Source: JAGOBX01 sp017999075 [NCBI: Candidatus Babelota bacterium] (GTDB lineage Bacteria > JAGOBX01). From it: a stretch of 8,860 nucleotides of DNA. Positions 1 through 6,771 of the stretch are shown one piece after another (within the stretch, counting starts at the first letter, position 1; every line of letters starts with the position of its first letter). The notes beneath the pieces are model-generated. The model was not told where the DNA came from and did no database searches. It was given only the letters and a program-made list of their open reading frames with translations. The DNA lies in NCBI GenBank assembly GCA_017999075.1, contig JAGOBX010000122.1:1-8860 (forward strand), written 5' to 3'. Position numbers and translations under genes: made by a program.

Positions 1-938
1 TTACGATACTGTATTTGATATTTTTTTTGTTATTTTTCGGGATAAAAAATTTTGGCAAGCCTGCTGAAAAAGAAAAGTATTCAAGTATAATACTGATGAA
101 AAGTCAGTATGAACCGGAAGCAGGGCTCAGGAGCATAGGAGAAACATTGTCAGATGCAGGAAGAAAATTTTTTGTTTATTCGTTAAGGTTAGTTCCGGAT
201 ATGTTTTTTTATCCTTTTTTCAAGAATGTAAAACCTTCTGCAGTATCAATTAAATTTTTAGTTCAGGCCTGTGCCGGATTTTTATTGACAATATTGATAT
301 TGTCAGGATTTTTTTTAAGGTTTAAACCCTTCACCCCTAAAAATATTATCGGGCAAATTTCAGTTTCAGATATTTATATTTTATTGACTGCAGGCATGCT
401 TCTGATATGGCAGATATACAGCTCAAGATATCTGCTTCCGATATTACCGTTTTTAATTTTTAATATTATATATTCTTTTAATATGATTGCGGATAAAAAA
501 ATTGTAAAGTATATTTTTATGATTTTTATAACTATTAATATAATTGCTCAGTTTAAACTTATATATCTTGAAAGAACCAATTATATTCCAGGCGAATGGA
601 AAGAATATTATTCTACTTTAAATTATCTTGAATCTAATAATTTGATAAAAGAAAATGTTAGTGTAGTTTGCAGAAAACCTTTATCATATCATTTGCTTTC
701 AGGTTACAAGCTTAAAACAATTGGTTATCCGCTTACTGCTGATACGGATGAAATAAGAAAATTTATGAAATATAATAAAATCAACTATATTGTCAGAGAC
801 AATTTTTTTATAAGCGGAGTAGATACTGCCGGAAAATACCTTGATCCTTTTTTAGACAAATATTCATCAGAACTTGAATTATTATATTCTTCGAATGATG
901 GAAAAACCAAATTGTTTAAAATTGTTTTTTTTGATTAA
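1..938 (+). CDS. C-terminal part of a GT-C type (GT39/ArnT-like) membrane glycosyltransferase, 5' end outside window
   Basis: The reading frame is open from the left edge (first full codon at base 3), so the gene begins outside the window; a TTG at 15 is only an apparent start. About 310 residues are visible. Counting from that TTG, there is part of a membrane helix at 1-10, then helices near 84-103, 117-135, 138-157 and 163-183, followed by a soluble C-terminal domain of about 120 residues. The sequence SRYLLPILPFL (137-147) resembles the conserved arginine-plus-proline segment at the last helices of PMT_2/GT39 enzymes, and the tail (VVCRKP at 217-222, SG at 229-230, YP at 238-239, INYIVRD at 256-262) resembles the small C-terminal domain of those proteins. 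Such enzymes transfer a sugar from a polyprenyl-phosphate donor on the periplasmic side of the inner membrane. The catalytic acidic residues of the first loop lie outside the window, so the family call rests on the C-terminal pattern and the exact substrate is unknown. It converges on the methyltransferase gene with a 10-nt gap. Confidence 0.65.
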   Translation, partial: TILYLIFFLLFFGIKNFGKPAEKEKYSSIILMKSQYEPEAGLRSIGETLSDAGRKFFVYSLRLVPDMFFYPFFKNVKPSAVSIKFLVQACAGFLLTILILSGFFLRFKPFTPKNIIGQISVSDIYILLTAGMLLIWQIYSSRYLLPILPFLIFNIIYSFNMIADKKIVKYIFMIFITINIIAQFKLIYLERTNYIPGEWKEYYSTLNYLESNNLIKENVSVVCRKPLSYHLLSGYKLKTIGYPLTADTDEIRKFMKYNKINYIVRDNFFISGVDTAGKYLDPFLDKYSSELELLYSSNDGKTKLFKIVFFD

Positions 939-948
939 CCGTATTTTT

Positions 949-1710
949 TTATTTGGTAACAGCAAACAATGCGATGCGGTTTAGAGATGGAAAAGGTTTT
1001 AAACAGAAATCTGCGGAATTCAAAATTGTTCTGATAAAATAATTATTGATATTTACCACATCATTTATTCCATAAAATTTTATTATTTTAAAATTGTTTT
1101 TTAAAAGCAATAGTTTTAATCCTTTAAAAGTGAATGGCCGTATATGATCTGAGCCTGGGATCAATTCACTTTCAGTTCTATATGAAGATTCGGTAATATG
1201 TCCGATCGGATATTTTAAGCTTATATGAGTGTCAAAGGGCTGAAATCCGAATAATAATGAAATTCTGTTGTATATAGATGCGAGGTTTGGAGTATCAACG
1301 ACAAATAATCCGCCGGGTTTTAAAACTCTGTAAGTTTGTTCAAAAAAGAAATCAGTATTGAATAGATGTTCGATTATGGCTCCTGCATATATTGAATCAA
1401 AACAATTGTCCGGAAAGGGAAATTTTTCTTCATCGACTTTTAGTGAAACTGCTTGAACATTATTTGCGGCAGAAGATTTCAATCCAGAATCAGAAGTCTC
1501 AATTCCGCATAATTTTTTAACTCCGCAGACTGAGCCTATCAATTTTGTAAAATTGCCGTCGCCACAGCCTATGTCAAGATGACTGTCGGATTTTTTTTTT
1601 GAAAAAATATCGTAAACAAGTTTATGTCTTCCTGTGAGAATTGAGTGTTCACCTGAAGTTTTACCTGAATAGTCATCTTTAAACTTGTTTCTGGAATTTA
1701 ATTGAGTCAT
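949..1710 (-). CDS. Class I SAM-dependent methyltransferase
   Basis: This 253-residue protein shows a Rossmann-type methyltransferase core (Methyltransf_11/25-like). Motif I is LDIGCGDG at 45-52, where the glycine-rich loop binds S-adenosylmethionine. The acidic residue after strand 2, which usually holds the ribose, is E71 in GIETSD. FPFPDNCFDSIYAGAIIEHL (97-116) is the motif II region leading into the typical EHL, and RVLKPGGLFVVDTPN (128-142) is motif III. A C-terminal helix-strand piece (RPFTFKGLKLLLLKNNFKI, 191-209) is common in methyltransferases of polysaccharide and natural-product clusters. The start lies 3 nt after the stop of the radical SAM gene, so the two are almost certainly co-transcribed and may act on the same molecule; no good Shine-Dalgarno site is visible. 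The acceptor (sugar, lipid, peptide or small molecule) cannot be read from the sequence. A run of ten A residues (coding strand) encodes the lysines at 38-40. Confidence 0.9.
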   Translation of the reverse strand: MTQLNSRNKFKDDYSGKTSGEHSILTGRHKLVYDIFSKKKSDSHLDIGCGDGNFTKLIGSVCGVKKLCGIETSDSGLKSSAANNVQAVSLKVDEEKFPFPDNCFDSIYAGAIIEHLFNTDFFFEQTYRVLKPGGLFVVDTPNLASIYNRISLLFGFQPFDTHISLKYPIGHITESSYRTESELIPGSDHIRPFTFKGLKLLLLKNNFKIIKFYGINDVVNINNYFIRTILNSADFCLKPFPSLNRIALFAVTK

Positions 1711-1713
1711 TAT

Positions 1714-2781
1714 TTATTTTAAAGAACCCCAGTGTTTTTTGTAAAAATTGATAGAATCTTCACAATGGTTTGGAACAGGCAAATCATTTTTATGCTGCTT
1801 GCATATTTCGTTAAGTTCTTTTACAAATTCTATGTTTTCAGCTACCCAGCATTTTTCCGAGTAATGCCCGAAAATTCCTGAACTAATAGAATTTTTCCAT
1901 ATTTCAGAAATTGATTTTTCTTTAACATTTCCTAAAGAAAGATGTATGAAAGGACATGGCATCACATCTCCATAAGGCGTAAGATAAAGCTGTTCAGCTA
2001 CAGCTCCGCAGCCTGTTTTAACCCAGGAAGCATGTATATCTCTTTGCGCAAGCCCAATTGTATTTCTTAAATTTTCTATATAGTCAGTATCTGATTTTGT
2101 TACAAGCAAATCCATTTTATCTTCCCACGCGCCTACAGGACATGCAAGAATAGGATTATATGGGATTTTTTCCGAATGAAGCCATTCAAACAATTTTTTC
2201 TGATCATCATTTTGATTTAACGAATTGTGGCTGACAGTTACATTGACGGACACTCCAAGCCCGGCTTCTTTAACATATTTAATGGATTCAATCACTTTTT
2301 TAAATGAACCCTGAAGACCTCTAAATTTATCATGAATTTCAGGAGACATATTATCAAGACTGAATATTATCTGTTTTACTCCGGAGATTTTTAAAGAATT
2401 GATTTTTTCCGGAGTCATTAGAAAGCCATTGGTGGTTATTGAAATATGATTTTTTTTAGGAGAGAATGCATTAATGTATTCCTCGAAATTTTTTATTAAA
2501 AGCGGTTCTCCTCCCTGAAGATTGAAATGAAGGCAACCTTCATTTCTTGCATCATCGGCAACTTTTTTGTAATCCTGGATATTTAACTTTTCTTTTTTCT
2601 TTTTTAATGTTACTGCAAAACAGTGGTCGCATTTCATATTACAAGCATAGTCAAGAGCTATATCCATATATTTTAAAACAGGAATTTTAAAAATTTTACT
2701 TTTCAGGAATAAGAGTCCCCCTTTAATCAAAAGTCCGTTTCTTATACCTTTATAAACTTTAATACGTTTTAATATTTTCAT
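1714..2781 (-). CDS. Radical SAM protein with SPASM-like C-terminal domain
   Basis: The 355-residue protein carries the radical SAM cluster motif CX3CX2C at C47, C51 and C54, which ligates a 4Fe-4S cluster that cleaves SAM to a 5'-deoxyadenosyl radical. Other core features are QGGEPLL (89-95, the GGE SAM-binding motif), SITTNGF (114-120) and SLDN (141-144). The C-terminal part looks SPASM-like: C258, then 12 residues, G271, four residues and C276 fits CX9-15GX4C, followed by SLGNVKEKSISEIW (282-295), a standard SPASM connecting segment. Later cysteines are C311, C327 and C340, and the full CX2CX5CX3C block is absent, so the second auxiliary cluster may be missing or differently ligated. The first 40 residues are basic and could dock to a membrane or partner. 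Upstream, GGATGGG lies 2 nt before the ATG, a poor Shine-Dalgarno. Related proteins modify peptides, sugars or cofactors; the substrate here is not recognisable. The methyltransferase follows 3 nt later. Confidence 0.9.
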   Translation of the reverse strand: MKILKRIKVYKGIRNGLLIKGGLLFLKSKIFKIPVLKYMDIALDYACNMKCDHCFAVTLKKKKEKLNIQDYKKVADDARNEGCLHFNLQGGEPLLIKNFEEYINAFSPKKNHISITTNGFLMTPEKINSLKISGVKQIIFSLDNMSPEIHDKFRGLQGSFKKVIESIKYVKEAGLGVSVNVTVSHNSLNQNDDQKKLFEWLHSEKIPYNPILACPVGAWEDKMDLLVTKSDTDYIENLRNTIGLAQRDIHASWVKTGCGAVAEQLYLTPYGDVMPCPFIHLSLGNVKEKSISEIWKNSISSGIFGHYSEKCWVAENIEFVKELNEICKQHKNDLPVPNHCEDSINFYKKHWGSLK

Positions 2782-2807
2782 AACCCATCCGAAATCAATA
2801 AATTAAA

Positions 2808-2825
2808 TTCCGGATAAAACCGGAA
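2808..2825. promoter_or_regulatory. Inverted repeat TTCCGG-N6-CCGGAA upstream of the radical SAM gene
   Basis: Two 6-bp arms are separated by ATAAAA, and this is one of the few GC-containing dyads in the intergenic region. It lies 27 nt upstream of the radical SAM start codon. It could be a protein-binding site or a small hairpin in the 5' leader of the minus-strand transcript. There is no following T run, so it does not look like an intrinsic terminator. Function is inferred from position only. Confidence 0.3.
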
Positions 2826-2838
2826 ATAATGAAATCAG

Positions 2839-2867
2839 ATAATGCCATACAGTTAAGAAAAAATCAA
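2839..2867 (-). promoter_or_regulatory. Candidate sigma-70 promoter for the radical SAM-methyltransferase unit
   Basis: Read on the minus strand, TTGATT (plus 2862-2867) and CATTAT (plus 2839-2844) are separated by 17 nt; each hexamer matches 4 of 6 consensus bases. Transcription would begin near 2832, giving a leader of about 50 nt that includes the inverted repeat at 2808-2825. Matches this weak are common by chance in AT-rich DNA. An alternative minus-strand -10 (TATAAT, plus 2922-2927) has no acceptable -35. Confidence 0.3.
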
Positions 2868-2877
2868 TAAAAAAAAC

Positions 2878-2906
2878 TTGACATCAGAATAAAAATGAAT
2901 TATTTT
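2878..2906 (+). promoter_or_regulatory. Probable sigma-70 promoter of the TetR-ABC exporter operon
   Basis: A perfect -35 hexamer TTGACA (2878-2883) is followed by a 17-nt spacer and a -10 TATTTT (2901-2906, 4 of 6 consensus bases). The predicted start is near 2913, giving a leader of about 100 nt before the regulator gene. The -10 box overlaps the left arm of the 18-bp palindrome at 2905-2922, so a bound repressor would block RNA polymerase. Confidence 0.6.
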
Positions 2907-2922
2907 TAACCAAATGGTTAAA
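2905..2922. promoter_or_regulatory. 18-bp palindrome, probable operator of the TetR-family regulator
   Basis: TTTAACCA-AA-TGGTTTAA-type symmetry is perfect over 8-bp arms: TTTAACCA, central AA, TGGTTAAA. TetR-family dimers usually bind short palindromes of about this size next to their own gene, and this one overlaps the -10 box and predicted transcription start of the operon. Binding by the encoded regulator is inferred from position and symmetry. Confidence 0.6.
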
Positions 2923-3012
2923 TTATAAAGTTGAATTTTTGAGTTAAATTTTATTGATAAAGATTTGAACCAGGTAGTAATTTATAAAAAATTTTAGAAC
3001 AGGAGATTTTTT

Positions 3013-3642
3013 ATGGCTGATACTGAAAAATTTGAATCGTCAAATGATACCGAATTAAAAATACTCGAAGCTGCAAAAAAAATTTTTTCTAAAAAAGGAT
3101 ATGATGGAGCCCGGATGCAGGAGATTGCGGATGAAGCTAAAATAAATAAAGCCTGCCTTCATTATTATTTCAGGAGCAAAGATAAATTGTTTGAAATTAT
3201 TTTCAGGCAATGTTTTAAAAAAGTTTACAATGAACTCGGCGAAGTAATAGATAAAGAACTTCCTCTTAAGGATAAAATAGTGTTTATAGTTGAACATTAT
3301 ATAAAATTCATATCGAAAAATCAGTATCTTATTCCGTTTATTATGACTGAAGTAGCAAAGGATCCTGAAAAGCTTGTTAAAATAATCAAGAATTCTGAAA
3401 TAAAATTTAAACCGGGAAATTTTATTAAACAAATAAAAAAAGAAATTGAGTCTGGAAAAATAAGGGAGATAGATCCTTTACAATTATTTATGAATATTAT
3501 TTCAATGTGCGTTTTTCCGTTTTTTGCCAGACCTATAATTTGCGGGATACTGGAAATTTCAGAAACAAAATACAGAAAAATGATGGATGACAGAAAAAAA
3601 ATAATAGTTGAATTTATAATGAAATCAATTGAGAACAGATGA
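3013..3642 (+). CDS. TetR/AcrR-family transcriptional repressor of the exporter operon
   Basis: The 209-residue protein has the usual TetR-family length and layout. The N-terminal DNA-binding domain spans about 14-61: ILEAAKKIFSKKGYDGARMQ is helix 1 and the start of the helix-turn-helix, EIADEAKINKACLHYYF contains the recognition helix with the conserved aromatic end, and RSKDKLFEII follows. The remaining 145 residues form the presumed ligand-binding and dimerisation domain, with a hydrophobic stretch near 157-181 that includes MCVFPFFARPI. The ATG is preceded by AGGAG (3001-3005) at 7 nt spacing, which supports this start. It is the first gene of the plus-strand series and ends 18 nt before the TolC gene, so it is probably co-transcribed with, and represses, the pump. 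Its position matches that of CecR (YbiH) near E. coli ybhGFSR, but I do not claim orthology. The inducer is unknown. Confidence 0.92.
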   Translation: MADTEKFESSNDTELKILEAAKKIFSKKGYDGARMQEIADEAKINKACLHYYFRSKDKLFEIIFRQCFKKVYNELGEVIDKELPLKDKIVFIVEHYIKFISKNQYLIPFIMTEVAKDPEKLVKIIKNSEIKFKPGNFIKQIKKEIESGKIREIDPLQLFMNIISMCVFPFFARPIICGILEISETKYRKMMDDRKKIIVEFIMKSIENR

Positions 3643-3660
3643 AAATAGGAGAAAAAACAT

Positions 3661-4932
3661 ATGGCGCTTTTTATTAAAAAATCATTATTTTCAAAAAGAA
3701 TAATGATGTTTTTATTATTTTTTCTAATAAATTCTATTAGTGTTTATTCTGAAAACATAACATTGAACCAATGTTTTGAAAAACTTAAGGAGAATTATCC
3801 GATACTGAAAAATAAAGATTATTTTAAAAATATTTCAAGTATTAAAATTGAAAATTATGATAAGGAATGGATGCCTTCGTTGTATTTACGAGGGAATATA
3901 TCAGATCAGTCTGATGCGGTTCCGAGAACTGACAGAGATAAATATCAGATTAATTTTGAGATTGAACAGATTATTTATGAAGGCGGAATTATAAACAATC
4001 AGAAAAATTATGAAAAAGAATCGGAAATTTCGGAATTGAAAAAAATAGAAATAGAAATATATAAGTTGAAAGAAAAAGTATGTAAAATTTATTTTGATAT
4101 TATTTTAGCTGGCGAACAGATAAAAATTTTTGAGAATACGCTTAAAGATTTAAAATCAAGGCTGAATTCGGTTGAATCAGCAGTTAAGAACGGTGTCCGC
4201 CTAAAAAACGATTTATCTTTAATAAAAAGCGAAATCCTGACAATTGAGCAGGATATACTTTCGAAACAAAATCGTAAACGCGCGCTTTTTGAAATATTAA
4301 ATGAATTAACAGGATTGAAACTAAATGAATATTTTGATTTGATTTATCCTGAAATATTTGTTTCTGATTTTGAAAATGAAAGCGGGGGTAATAGACTGGA
4401 ATTGAGTTTATACGATTCTGAAAAAAAGAAAACTGATATAATGAACGGGATAATAGCAACTAAAAGCAAACCAAAAATAAATGCATTTCTTCAGATGGGT
4501 TATGGAAAACCGGGATTGAACATGTTTGAAAATATTTTTGAAAAATATGCAGTTGCGGGAATCAAATTTAACTGGAAAGTTTATGATTGGAAAACGGCGG
4601 AATTGGAAAAAAATATTAACAATAACCGGAAGCAGATAATTGAAACTGAAAAAGAAATATTCAGAAAGAATATTAAAATATCTTTGATTGAGTTATTTTA
4701 TGAGATTAAAACGCTTGAAAAAACTATAATAAAAGACAGTCAGAATATTGAAATAAGAAAGGAAATTCTTGAAAGTATTTTATCTCAATACAACAACGGA
4801 ATAGCGACTGCCACGGAATATATTATTAATTCCAATAATCTGCTGAACGCAAAGAATATTTTAAAAATCCATGAAGTTCAGCTTAAATATTATCTTGCAA
4901 ATTATAAAATAATCAGAGGAGATGAATTATGA
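3661..4932 (+). CDS. TolC-family outer-membrane efflux channel protein
   Basis: The 423-residue protein begins with a signal peptide: basic residues (KKSLFSKR), a hydrophobic core around 14-24, and likely cleavage near residue 30. ITLNQCFEKLKENYPILK (33-50) is the usual start of the first TolC repeat. Two long alpha-helical, coiled-coil-like regions follow (about 111-217 and 312-414), separated by beta-strand segments (PSLYLRGNIS at 72-81; PKINAFLQMGYG at 271-282). YNNGIATATEYIINSNNLLN (377-396) is the conserved second-repeat motif of outer-membrane efflux proteins. Three such subunits form the outer-membrane pore and periplasmic tunnel of tripartite pumps. AGGAG (3647-3651) sits 9 nt before the ATG. 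The stop overlaps the adaptor start as ATGA, so the two are probably translationally coupled. A dedicated channel gene inside the pump operon contrasts with E. coli ybhGFSR, which has none. Confidence 0.92.
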   Translation: MALFIKKSLFSKRIMMFLLFFLINSISVYSENITLNQCFEKLKENYPILKNKDYFKNISSIKIENYDKEWMPSLYLRGNISDQSDAVPRTDRDKYQINFEIEQIIYEGGIINNQKNYEKESEISELKKIEIEIYKLKEKVCKIYFDIILAGEQIKIFENTLKDLKSRLNSVESAVKNGVRLKNDLSLIKSEILTIEQDILSKQNRKRALFEILNELTGLKLNEYFDLIYPEIFVSDFENESGGNRLELSLYDSEKKKTDIMNGIIATKSKPKINAFLQMGYGKPGLNMFENIFEKYAVAGIKFNWKVYDWKTAELEKNINNNRKQIIETEKEIFRKNIKISLIELFYEIKTLEKTIIKDSQNIEIRKEILESILSQYNNGIATATEYIINSNNLLNAKNILKIHEVQLKYYLANYKIIRGDEL

Positions 4933-5828
4933 CACTGAAAAAAATTTTTGAAAAAATTTTTATTTTGTCATTGGTTTTAATATTATTTTCTGGATGTTCT
5001 GATAAAACTGAAAAAAGCGATGCTTATGGAAATTTTGAAGCTGATGAGATTATCGTGTCTTCGGAAGTTTCAGGTAAAATAATCAAGTTTGAAGTTGAAG
5101 AAGGGGATATATTGAAAAAAAATCAGCCGGTCTGTTATATAGATGATTATCCTATAAAACTGAAAAAAGACGAATTAGCGGCACAAAAAAAAATTTCATT
5201 TTCCAAAATCAGTAATATTGTTTCACAGGTGAAAGTTATTGAAGAACAAAAACAGAATTTGGTTAATGACAAGAACCGGTTCCTGAAAATGCTTGCTGAA
5301 TCAGCCGCTACTCAGAAACAGGTTGATGATATAATCGGCCAGATAAACGTTTTTGACAAACAAATTGAAAATGTATTAACTCAAAAAGTTTCGGCACAAA
5401 ATGAAATTGAGCTGATAGATATAAAAATTGCGCAGATACAGGATCAAATAGACAGATGCATAATAAAAAATCCTGCAGACGGAACAGTGATTAATAAATA
5501 TGCAGAAGAAGGCGAAATTTGCGGACCCACAAAACCAGTGTATAAGCTTGCTAATCTTGAACGCATGTATTTGAAGGCATATATAAGTGAAAAACAGCTT
5601 TCTTCTGTAAAACTCGGAGAGGAAGCAGAGGTTATTATAGATAATGCTAAAAATGAAACCAGAAGATATAGGGGAAAAATAATTTACGTTTCAGATAAAT
5701 CTGAATTCACTCCTAAAACAATTCAGACAAAAGAAGAACGTGTAAAACTTGTTTATGCAATTAAAGTTTCTGTTAAAAATGATGGGTATATAAAAATAGG
5801 GATGCCCGGAGAAATAAAATTCAGATAA
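4929..5828 (+). CDS. HlyD/YbhG-like periplasmic adaptor lipoprotein of the ABC exporter
   Basis: This 299-residue membrane fusion protein bridges the inner-membrane permeases and the TolC channel. A lipoprotein signal peptide ends with FSGC (Cys23 as likely lipid site; Phe at -3 is a slightly unusual lipobox). The first half of the lipoyl-like domain is at about 41-73 (SSEVSGKIIKFEVEEGDILK, 44-63) and its second half at about 179-209 (IIKNPADGTVINKYAEEGE, 178-196). Between them lies a helical hairpin of about 100 residues with many Lys, Gln and Glu. The C-terminal beta domain carries SEFTPKTIQTKEERVKLVYA (258-277), a segment typical of YbhG/YhiI-type adaptors. AGGAG (4917-4921) is 7 nt before the ATG, inside the end of the TolC gene. 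The next gene begins 25 nt downstream. Confidence 0.92.
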   Translation: MTLKKIFEKIFILSLVLILFSGCSDKTEKSDAYGNFEADEIIVSSEVSGKIIKFEVEEGDILKKNQPVCYIDDYPIKLKKDELAAQKKISFSKISNIVSQVKVIEEQKQNLVNDKNRFLKMLAESAATQKQVDDIIGQINVFDKQIENVLTQKVSAQNEIELIDIKIAQIQDQIDRCIIKNPADGTVINKYAEEGEICGPTKPVYKLANLERMYLKAYISEKQLSSVKLGEEAEVIIDNAKNETRRYRGKIIYVSDKSEFTPKTIQTKEERVKLVYAIKVSVKNDGYIKIGMPGEIKFR

Positions 5829-5853
5829 AATTCATATTTTATTATTATTTATT

Positions 5854-6771
5854 ATGGAAAAGAATGAGCAGTGCAAAATAATTCTTGAAAGCGTGTCTAA
5901 AAAATATGGAGATACCTCAGCGCTTGAAAACATATCATTTTCAGTCAATTCGTCTGAAATATTCGGTTTTTTAGGTCCTGATGGTTCAGGAAAAACAAGT
6001 TTATTTAAAATAATTGCAACTTTAATCAAACAGAGTGAAGGAAAAGTATCAGTTAATGGCTTGGACGGAATCATTGATTACAAGAAAATAAGAAATATTA
6101 TCGGATATATGCCTGAACGTTTTTCGCTGTATCAGGATTTATCTGTTGAAGAAAACCTCGGTTTTTTTGCTGATATATTCGGAACATCAGTAAAACAGAA
6201 TTATGAAATTATCAGAGATATTTATTCTCAGATTGAGCCGTTCAAAAAAAGAAAAGCGGGGAAGTTATCAGGAGGCATGAAACAAAAACTCGCATTATCA
6301 TGTGCGCTTATCCATAAACCTGAAATACTTATTCTTGATGAGCCGACTACAGGAGTTGATCCTGTATCAAGAAAAGAGTTCTGGGAGATTTTAAAAAAAT
6401 TAAAAAAAAACGGAATAACAATTCTTGTATCCACGCCGTATATGGATGAAGCTGAGATGTGTGATAGAACAGCATTTATTTTAAAAGGAAAACTGCTTGT
6501 AATTGACAAGCCGTCAAATATAAGGGAAAAATTTAATAGAACTCTGTATTCTGTTAAAAGTTCAAATTTTCATAAATTAATTACTGATTTAAAAGAATAT
6601 TCAGGAACATACAATGTTTATCCGTTTGGCGAATATCTTCATTTTATACCGGAAAACAATACGGGATTAAATGATATTGAAAAATATTTGAATTCAAGGA
6701 ACCACGCCAGCATTGAGATAATAAAATCACCCCCTGAAATAGAGGATTGTTTTATGGAATTGTCGAAATGA
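5854..6771 (+). CDS. ABC transporter ATPase 1, equivalent to the N-terminal half of YbhF
   Basis: The 305-residue protein has one nucleotide-binding domain (about 8-220) and an extra C-terminal domain of about 85 residues. Motifs seen: Walker A GPDGSGKT (41-48), signature LSGGMKQ (138-144), Walker B ILILDEP with catalytic E163, and D-loop GVDP (167-170). Two positions are non-canonical: the Q-loop glutamine is E88 (GYMPERF) and the H-loop histidine is P195 (STPYMDEAE). The GPDG Walker A, the intact LSGGMKQ and the lost H-loop His match my recollection of the first half of E. coli YbhF, and the tail ending PPEIEDCFMEL resembles the YbhF linker before its second domain. It probably pairs with ATPase 2 beneath the two permeases. 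No Shine-Dalgarno site is visible before the ATG, which follows an A/T-only stretch; no other plausible start exists before the Walker A. The stop overlaps the next start as ATGA. Confidence 0.9.
   Translation: MEKNEQCKIILESVSKKYGDTSALENISFSVNSSEIFGFLGPDGSGKTSLFKIIATLIKQSEGKVSVNGLDGIIDYKKIRNIIGYMPERFSLYQDLSVEENLGFFADIFGTSVKQNYEIIRDIYSQIEPFKKRKAGKLSGGMKQKLALSCALIHKPEILILDEPTTGVDPVSRKEFWEILKKLKKNGITILVSTPYMDEAEMCDRTAFILKGKLLVIDKPSNIREKFNRTLYSVKSSNFHKLITDLKEYSGTYNVYPFGEYLHFIPENNTGLNDIEKYLNSRNHASIEIIKSPPEIEDCFMELSK

Noticed and set aside
906-957. Possible bidirectional terminator between the converging genes (ACCAAAT at 906-912 and ATTTGGT at 951-957 with T-rich stretches)
   Set aside because: The arms are only 7 bp, AT-rich and separated by a 38-nt loop, so a stable terminator hairpin is unlikely.
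2795-2848. Small minus-strand reading frame of 17 codons (MALSDFIISGFIRNLIY) just before the radical SAM gene, considered as a leader or precursor peptide
   Set aside because: It has no ribosome site, no cysteine-rich or repetitive core, and its start would overlap the candidate promoter; a frame of this length is expected by chance.
3055-3432. Minus-strand open frame of 125 codons opposite the regulator gene
   Set aside because: It lies wholly within the TetR gene, has a composition typical of antisense frames in AT-rich DNA, and shows no recognisable domain or ribosome site.
6747-6767. TTG at 6747 as the start of ATPase 2
   Set aside because: The ATG at 6768 overlaps the preceding stop as ATGA and gives a normal N-terminus for the family; the extra seven residues have no support.
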